Positions 57,401 through 64,000 of a stretch of DNA of 64,000 bases are shown here, one piece after another (position 1 is the first letter of the stretch; each line of letters begins with the position of its first letter). A model generated the notes under the pieces. The model had not been told where the DNA came from, did no database searches, and worked only from the letters and a program-made list of their open reading frames with translations. The position numbers and the translations under genes were made by a program. Where the stretch lies: contig OZ316898.1 of the NCBI GenBank assembly GCA_973895155.1, forward strand, positions 18,786,001 to 18,850,000, written 5' to 3'. The stretch is from Marsupella aquatica (Eukaryota; Marchantiophyta).

Positions 57401-59698
57401 TTCTGTTCTGCAAAAGAAGTCTCCAGATGAATTGTTTAGCCCAAGAACAACTAGGACCGACCTATCTTCTAGGGACTTCGAAAGTGTTGAAAGAGATGGC
57501 TCGAATACTGCCGGGACGTTGAGTAGAAGTACTAGTGAAGGACGGCATCAGCGTCCATATCAAGTTGCAGCAAATTTGAGTGTCAGAAACTGTGACTCTT
57601 CTCAGGAATCCAGCGATGATGAAGGACAGGAAATGCTTAGAAGGGGTGGAGAGCCATCAAGCCATGATGTTGCTCCGTCCAAACGTCATGGAAATGTCAG
57701 CATCGTTGGTATGGACAAATCTCCTATGGCCACTCAGGGGACCAGGGGCCACTTCAGGCGGAATTCTGGACAGGATGGGTCTCTGCCTTCTTCTTCTTCC
57801 AGTGCCACTCGGGAGATAAGGGGCCACTTTAGACGGAATTCTGAACAGGACGTGTCTCTGACTTCTACATCTCCCGCTGCCAATCAAGGGACAAGGGGCC
57901 ACTTCAGGCGGAGTTCGTTAGATGCATCGTTGCCTTCGGCTTCTGCTTCTGCCCAAGAAAAGTGCCGTTCATTTGTATCTGGGTCTCGAAGGAAAGGTTT
58001 AATTGTTGAAAGTGGGCAACCTGGTCCTGTCAGTTATGAGGCCCTGGAAAGTGCCATGTTTGGAGATGATTATTCAGAAAGCATGGACGTTGTGGACAAA
58101 TTTGAGGTCACGAGGTCTACAGCTTCTGCTCTTGGTAATGAAAAGTACTCGACTGTGCAAGACGACGGCCTTGGTCAAGCAGGAATCGACTCGTCTCCAA
58201 ACTCCGTGGAACCAAGCAAGGATGAAGCAGTAGGTGTCATTGTAGGTCCAACAACAAGCTCTTCTGAGACACAGGATATCTCTGACACGGGAATTGTCTC
58301 AATGAACGGAAACGAAGTAAACCCCTCAATTTCTCTTGCTCTACAGGACACAGAGGACAGTCAAGACTCACTTGCACTCAAACAGAGCAAAGCACTGCAA
58401 CCAGAGTTGCCTACTAATGTGCAGAAGGTAGTGGACCAATCTGTAACAGAAGGCAATGAAGCTCTTGAGGTGAAGGAGATGTCTCAAGATAAGGACGGCA
58501 GCGGTGATTCCTGTCTTTCTGGGACCCAATCCCATAGTCAAGGGAAAGAGAGTAAAGGGGATATCGGTGTCGAAGATGGTATAAAAAAAAGCGCAAAGGC
58601 GGTACTTCCATCCAAGTCCAAGCCTCCTTTACCTCCGAGTAAATTAAGCAGGTTCAGCTGGGTGTGGAGTTTAGGTAGGACCAGCTTTTCAGAGAAGACG
58701 ATCACTACCAAAGTCTCTAAAGACGACTCGCCAGCAACTGAAATAGCTCCTCATCTCAGTGATGCTGCCAGTGACTTTGAGGTGTCCAACAGTGCAGCAG
58801 CGGCTGCGGCCCAGCGGAGGAAGAAGAGCTGGTGGCGTGCCAATAGTGACATAGTCCCTGAGGAGAGTGTGGCAACTACGAGCACTGATTTGGGCAATGG
58901 AGATAATGCTGGTAATGATGTTCTTAGACCTGTTGACTCAGTCAAGCCTGCAATCGAATCACCTGTGGTAGCGTCAGGAGAGCAGTTGAACGAAGGGCCG
59001 GTGGAAGAGATTCCAGCACCTAGTAAAGCTACCGCAAAACAACGTGACGATATTGAAGCACCTGAAGAGACACGAGCACAATGCCGCGAACCAGTAATAC
59101 AGCCTGAAGACGCTAGTTCATGTGCAAATTTACAAATACCGGACCAGAGTGCTTCAGAGTCGCCCAACTATGTCACTCCTTCTGCTGCATTACAAGCAGA
59201 AGGTCAAGATGCCGCAAAAGAGCCGAAAGATTTGACTCCATCTTCAGCACTACAAGCTCTTGGCCAAGATGCTTCAAAAAGAAGTAGAGATATGACACCT
59301 TCCACCGCATTACAAGCTCTAGGCCAAGCAGTGCTGGATCACGTACAGGTGTGTTTGGAGAATGAGCTTGTGGTTTTTTTGTGGTCCACTTTACCAGCAG
59401 TTTTCTATTGAAGTATATTACGTTCATGTCATACTACTAGCTTGAAGCCAAGTTTGTCAAGAAACTGGAATATGCAATTAATTTTCCGTTGTCTGTGTGA
59501 AATGTTTTGCAGGTTCTGGAGTCTGCTTTGGCCCAAAAAGTTACTGTTTTGGGCATTGAAAATATGATGTGGACCCCTGCTGTTCGAGAAAGAAGTGATA
59601 ACACCATCAAAGCTGGCCTGGGGAACAAGGGGCAAGTTGCAGCCCTGGCAGCAATTGCCGAGCTTCGGAAAATCAGTCACGCTTTGCAGCAGATGTAA
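54405..59698 (+). CDS. TBC1D5-like Rab GTPase-activating protein
   Basis: Five exons: 54405-54751, 55501-55604, 55948-56124, 56326-59348 and 59513-59698. All junctions are GT-AG and in phase, giving 1278 residues. TBC proteins speed GTP hydrolysis by Rab GTPases; TBC1D5 in animals acts on Rab7 with retromer, and the plant role is inferred. The TBC domain begins near residue 82 (WRLRGVEWRVKLGILP). It keeps the arginine finger Arg173 (IDIDLTRLYPEH) and glutamine finger Gln209 (FSYRQGMHELLAP), then continues through YGVEGELGALLSARFLEHD and FALRWLRLLFGREFVLEDLL to about residue 480. The long tail is Ser-rich and disordered, with two sets of internal repeats, and ends in a conserved helical segment (NKGQVAALAAIAELRKISHAL). 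The N-terminal 74 residues before MSGGTKG are Cys/Gly-rich and may not be translated; ATG 54627 is a rival start. Confidence 0.92.
57727..57960 (+). repeat. Three RGHFRR(N/S)S repeats in the TBC tail
   Basis: The words RGHFRRNSGQDGSLPS, RGHFRRNSEQDVSLTS and RGHFRRSSLDASLPS occur in tandem, about 29 codons apart, with GGGGCCACTT as the shared DNA core. RRxS is a basophilic kinase and 14-3-3-like site, so the repeats may be regulatory (inference). Confidence 0.85.
59170..59348 (+). repeat. Three TPS-ALQA-GQ repeats near the TBC C-terminus
   Basis: VTPSAALQAEGQDAAK, LTPSSALQALGQDASK and MTPSTALQALGQAVLD follow one another every 20 codons, predicted to be short helices. Confidence 0.85.
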
Positions 59699-59978
59699 GT
59701 TTTATGTGGAATATGAGTGCAAGTCTTCTTAGGCAACCAGTAGAGCTTTTGACATACTGTGGGGTCGGATCGTATACCCGAGCCTCATCAAGCCAGGGAA
59801 GTTCTACGACATCAAATTAGAGCTCGATCCGTGACATGTAACTAAACAGATCTCGCACACGGCCACATTGGACAGGTGCAGATGTCGTTGAATTTTGAAC
59901 CATTAAAGCTACAGATTAAGCATAGAGTTATTACTTTCTAAATTCTTTTCCAGACCCAAAGAAAGGGAACGATTGTAG
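59694..59978 (+). other. Alternative last exon of the TBC gene
   Basis: A consensus donor (CAGAT|GTAAGT) overlaps the stop codon at 59696. Splicing from 59694 to the acceptor TTTTCCAG at 59953 would keep frame and replace the terminal Met with IPKERERL, ending at TAG 59976-59978. Either end is possible. Confidence 0.4.
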
Positions 59979-62900
59979 CCAACTACTATCTGGAAGGCAG
60001 GGGACTTATTGTACAGTTGAACAACTTGGTGACTCGCCTAATTAAGAATCAGGGCCAGTAATCATGATGAGTTGCCAGGACATCGAGTTTGGTGGACTTT
60101 CACTTCAGTTGCTGTAAATTTCGTGGTGACTGAATTTGAGATTTCTTTTATAAATATTTTTGACGAGATGAAGGCATTTCTGCACATTGGTTTTTGGAGT
60201 CCACCCTGATTATGTGACCCTGATGGAGCGTATCCGTGTGACTTCTGGCTGCTGCACAATATGTGCAGTAATTGAGGACAAAAGCTCGTTGGTCAGGCCC
60301 TTCGCCATGTGAGCAGAGACTTCGAGCTCTGGTAGCAATAATATCAGTTGCAATTCAACATTCTCAGAAATAGATTTGTTCTTGCGGAGGATATATTTCA
60401 GCTTACAGTCCTGGACAAGGTTTGAAGTTGTTTTTAGCATGGCATTAAGTAGATTTGGAGCCCAATCTACTTAAGCATGGCATTAAGTAGCTTGGCATAC
60501 ATCAATTCAAATTTAGACGAACCAAAGCATTTCGTTTTATGCTCTGCAGTTGTTGTACAATACTTTTAACAAGGGATAGCTACGTCTTCCGTATAATTTC
60601 CGCAGCTGAGATCCAGGTTTCTTCCACTTCAACAAAAAATTGGTATTTCAGTGTGTGAATGTGACATAGTTGGAAGTTACCAACAGGGTTGTTTCGCATC
60701 TTGATTTGTCCTGGATTTCACATCATGAAGGCAAAGTGATTCCTGAATCGGCGACAAGCAATTGTTCTGGCCAACTACATGGAATGCGCAAATCTTGCTT
60801 TTGCTAACTTTGAATTCCGAGTTTCAGAATTCTGTCAAGTGTCTGTCCAGGAGATGATTGCAAATATCTCTACAAAAGTTCAAACGCAAATATGGCTCGA
60901 GAAACCTCCGGGAAGGACTTTTTGTAATTACTTTTCATGTTCTTCGAAGGCACTGGAATTCCATTTTCTCCAAAACCAACATTAAAAATCCGTTGAATGT
61001 ATCTCCATCTTGTGTGTTTGACTGAATAGAGCAACCTGTGTTCGTAGAACTTTACGTGGTTGGATTTGGGATGCTCACTCTTGTAACACCAGTTGACAAA
61101 ATCTGCTGGAAGCGGTTCTTGCCTGCCCACAACTTGGGTCATGCCACCACCACGTCTTTTCATTCATCCACGTAAAATTGTTGTCTCGTTTTGCTGCAGA
61201 GAAATGCGCAGGAGCGGGGCGGGAGAATCGATCAAATGGACTTGCATGTGACGGAGTACACGGAGTCACAGGCGATAAAAAAAGATTGCTTTTCATAACG
61301 TGATTCAAATAAATTACGAAGATGATCGTTGCGTCACCATTGGGAAGATTCTTTTCTAGGCCACTGTCACTTTCCCCGCCAGGATTTGCAGAAGGAATAG
61401 AACATCGGCAACAGGAAGAATTCAGGCAGTTCTCTCGCCGCACTGAGATTAAAAAACCCATTGACCCCACAGGCATCAGAGAAGGAGGCTCGTCATTCCG
61501 TAGACTGATTGCATTGTCCCCTTTTGCTTTCCATTTCTCACATCCGTATGACCTACGAAGACCCATGAAATTCGCAAACTGTGGACAGCCTGTCCTGATT
61601 TGTCAACAGCCTTCTTCGTCATGAAGGACAACTTGGCTTTAGAGTTTGTAGGCTCTAGAAAGAGTGCCTTTGAAGTCGGACACAAGTACTCGACAGCTTC
61701 TTCAGACATTTTCTTGCCTTTTGGGTAGACACTACACCATGCTCCGCACCTATTTCGAATTTGTTGTTCTCTGCTTGAAGGTACGAATCCCCGTCTTTGT
61801 ATCTACTCTCGCACATTTTTGTTCTCGTTCTCCTTTTGGATAGTTTCATTTTCATATTACTTTTCAAGCACACAATGTTTTCTTTGCACAGTCTGCCTCT
61901 GCTATGCCGAACTTCTGCACACTTGCAGTTCATATGCTGCATTCATGGCCAAATGTAATGATACTACCAGCTAAGCTGCTTTATGCGTCAATATGTTTGC
62001 ATTCAATCATGCCATCTATTCTAAGTTTCTATAAGTGACTAAATTAGCACTTATTGAGTGGACCTGAAAATACAAACCAAAAATTAGGTGAGAACAATAG
62101 TCAGCAACGGAAATGCATGTTTTAAATCAACAGGCTTAGGTCAGTTGGATAGGGGATGGGCTTGGAAGTATATGGGTGTGGGTGAGGTGGATTTTGTGGG
62201 TAGTGGATGGGAGTTCCGATTATTTACTCAGCCCTTGGTTGTCCACTTTGTGGCCCTGCTTTTCTCTTCCTCCTGGTGCGGGTCCTTGTCGGAGATGTGG
62301 GGGCTCACCCTGAAATGGGTTCCCTACAAAGAAAATGTCACTATTTGGGTGGGGAGAGACTACTAATATTCTGCCCCATTTCCTTTCAAGACAAAAAAGA
62401 AATGCATGTTTAAACCAGCACCCCAATCAGAGCCTGTCAAAAAAATTATGGCCTGATAGTAAAATTGATCAAAAACTTCCGAGTCTTCAGGAAGGTAGTC
62501 TACAATAATCAGGTCAGTGAGTGCAAGTGACTTATATGAAGTCGCTAAGATGCCGGTCTTAGGTTGAATTACATGCTTGGAGACGCAGCTCCACTAGAGA
62601 TGCCAACTTAACAATTCATGTCAAACTCTTGCATCTCCAAATCCTGGCTACTAGACACCATATTATTTGCCACCTGGCACTTGATAATAGCCTCTAGTTC
62701 TATCTCCTCAGTACAACCAATATTACCAATACCTCGACAAAAGTGCCTGCATTTTGAGCAGTCTCTTAGTGCAAATCCATGATCTCCAATTTTACAACCT
62801 TCCCTGTAAAACCAGTTGGTCACCTGAAGTTAGAGGAAAAACCAAAAAAAAACTACCTAAACTCACGAGAGATTACATTTGGGGCCTGGTTTGTACAATG

Positions 62901-63109
62901 TAGAGTTCTTCATTTTTCATGACACCCTCTATATCCTGAGGCGAATCCCTCTTCTATGGCTGCACCTGCGGCAGGAATCTTCAAAAGCACTGAAGTTTGG
63001 AACTTTAGGTCTACAAGCAAAGGGTCAGAAGAGTAAGCCACTACTTTCTCATCCTCTGAATCCATGGTACACTGCATCACCACCAATAGTTTTCTCTCCT
63101 TCGCATATT
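59979..63109. other. Downstream intergenic stretch, no gene called
   Basis: Overlapping frames on both strands at 61075-61624 (163 codons minus, 100 plus) lack a recognisable family or splice context. The rest is AT-rich. The TBC 3' untranslated region should lie at its left edge. Confidence 0.35.
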
Positions 63110-63340
63110 TTCTCGCCTTTGATATATTTTTCTGTCTTTGACATCTTTTTCTCTCTTTCACATTTTTCTCACCTTGACGTATTTCCCTCACCTTGACATC
63201 TTTCCCTTGCCTCGACATCTTTCCTTCTCCTCGACATCTTGCCATTACCTCAACATCTTTTCCTCTCTCCACATCTTGCCATCACCTTGGCATCTTTCCG
63301 TCACATTGACATCTTGCCCTCGCCTCAAAATCTTTCATGC
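63110..63340 (+). repeat. Pyrimidine-rich minisatellite, ~18-20-bp units
   Basis: About a dozen variants of GACATCTTTCCCTC(A/G)CCT in a row, with variation in the spacer between ACATCTT words. The strand is almost free of G except in GAC/GCC. Frames across it are repeat artefacts. Confidence 0.85.
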
Positions 63341-63744
63341 AACGCACGGGCATAGGGCTTGTTTATCACATATTAAAGCTTCAAGCCAGCTGGTCAAGGT
63401 TGTTAGCACGAGTCTTCATGGCTCATGGGGGAGTACATTGGGGGGGCCAATACAAAGAAGACAATGGCCAAGGATTGGATAGAGAGTGTCCTTGCAGGTA
63501 CAATGAGGACATCAAGGGGAAATAATATACTTGCAAGTACATTGATCTGAAGGATCAAGAAAGATTCTCCTCCCTCCATTTGCAGTGTCTCTATTTTTAT
63601 TACCCCTTTTAGCTTTGCTTTCCTTTTTTAAAACAATATGTTTTGAAAGATGACCACTGTAAAAAGTAGCGGGACCTTGTATTATAGTATTATAGTATAT
63701 ATATAATATCAACCACGAGTCAATGAAATCATCAGCTGGTTCCT

Positions 63745-63875
63745 GACTGTGCTAGAGTAGGTCAATAAGGTGGGGCAGGGTCCCGAGTTACAAACCCGTT
63801 GGTGCAACTGTCTTTTGATATTCATCCCACCCATAAGTGGGATTCATTCATTCTAGTTATACTTAAAAAAAATTG
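63745..63875 (+). mobile_element. Possible SINE 3' part
   Basis: GAGTTACAAACCCG near 63785 resembles a pol III box B. The segment continues through a CCCACCCATAAGTGGG hairpin to TTATACTT followed by an A-run at 63865. A clear box A and flanking duplication are missing. Confidence 0.3.
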
Positions 63876-64000
63876 AGGGAGTAGGCAGCGAACGCAGGCA
63901 GGTACTTACAGGAGGTGTGTGGGAGACTCATAATGGGCCTTGATCTTGCCTTTCAAGCTTAATTAACTCTATTTACATTCTTTGAACTGGCAGTTGTTAG

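Noticed and set aside
61075-61624. Overlapping 163-codon minus and 100-codon plus frames
   Set aside because: Neither shows a known motif or a credible splice context, and they overlap each other. Left uncalled, though the region would merit a transcript check.
1-64000. CRISPR arrays, bacterial operons or phage genes
   Set aside because: Introns, element types and gene families are all plant nuclear. The regular repeats seen have no unique equal-length spacers.

Overview
The window reads as nuclear DNA of a land plant. Evidence: GT-AG introns, a PIAL-type SUMO ligase, a U-box/ARM protein, a plant-style TBC Rab-GAP, and many plant-type DNA transposons and foldback elements. Genes are sparse (four host genes in 64 kb) and separated by long repeat-rich stretches. 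A seed-free plant (bryophyte, lycophyte or fern) is possible, but I cannot fix the species.

Layout. 1-1440: divergent higher-order repeats. 2178-2622: a foldback element. About 3970-4540: a C/CA tract and a tRNA-like, possibly SINE, sequence. 7427-12772: a complete Mutator-like element (MULE) with ~310-335 bp terminal inverted repeats and a perfect 10-bp target duplication. It encodes a spliced MURA-type transposase and, convergently, a membrane-anchored protein with an RNase H1-type hybrid-binding (viroplasmin) domain. 14811-19600 (-): a five-exon gene for a ~1360-residue helical protein I do not recognise. 19970-20480: G-rich repeats. 25927-26919 (+): a U-box/ARM E3 ligase that stops early, with its missing C-terminus visible just downstream in another frame. 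31384-39484 (-): a 17-exon PIAL-type SUMO E3 ligase with SP-RING, SUMO-interacting motif and polyglutamine. 40660-41180: a decayed tandem array. 41575-42154: a CACTA-like non-autonomous element. 46447-47097: a retroelement C-terminal fragment with a zinc-knuckle and nuclease-like signature. 48318-48828: a foldback MITE with a perfect 10-bp duplication. 54405-59698 (+): a five-exon TBC1D5-like Rab-GAP. The last 4 kb holds a minisatellite and a possible SINE tail.

Exon models were built by hand from reading-frame continuity, splice-site dinucleotides and remembered family landmarks. All junctions in the three multi-exon host genes and the transposase keep phase, so they are strong hypotheses but not transcript-verified. 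The host genes do not form a visible pathway. The two genes that clearly belong together are the transposase and the hybrid-binding protein, because they lie inside the same terminal repeats.
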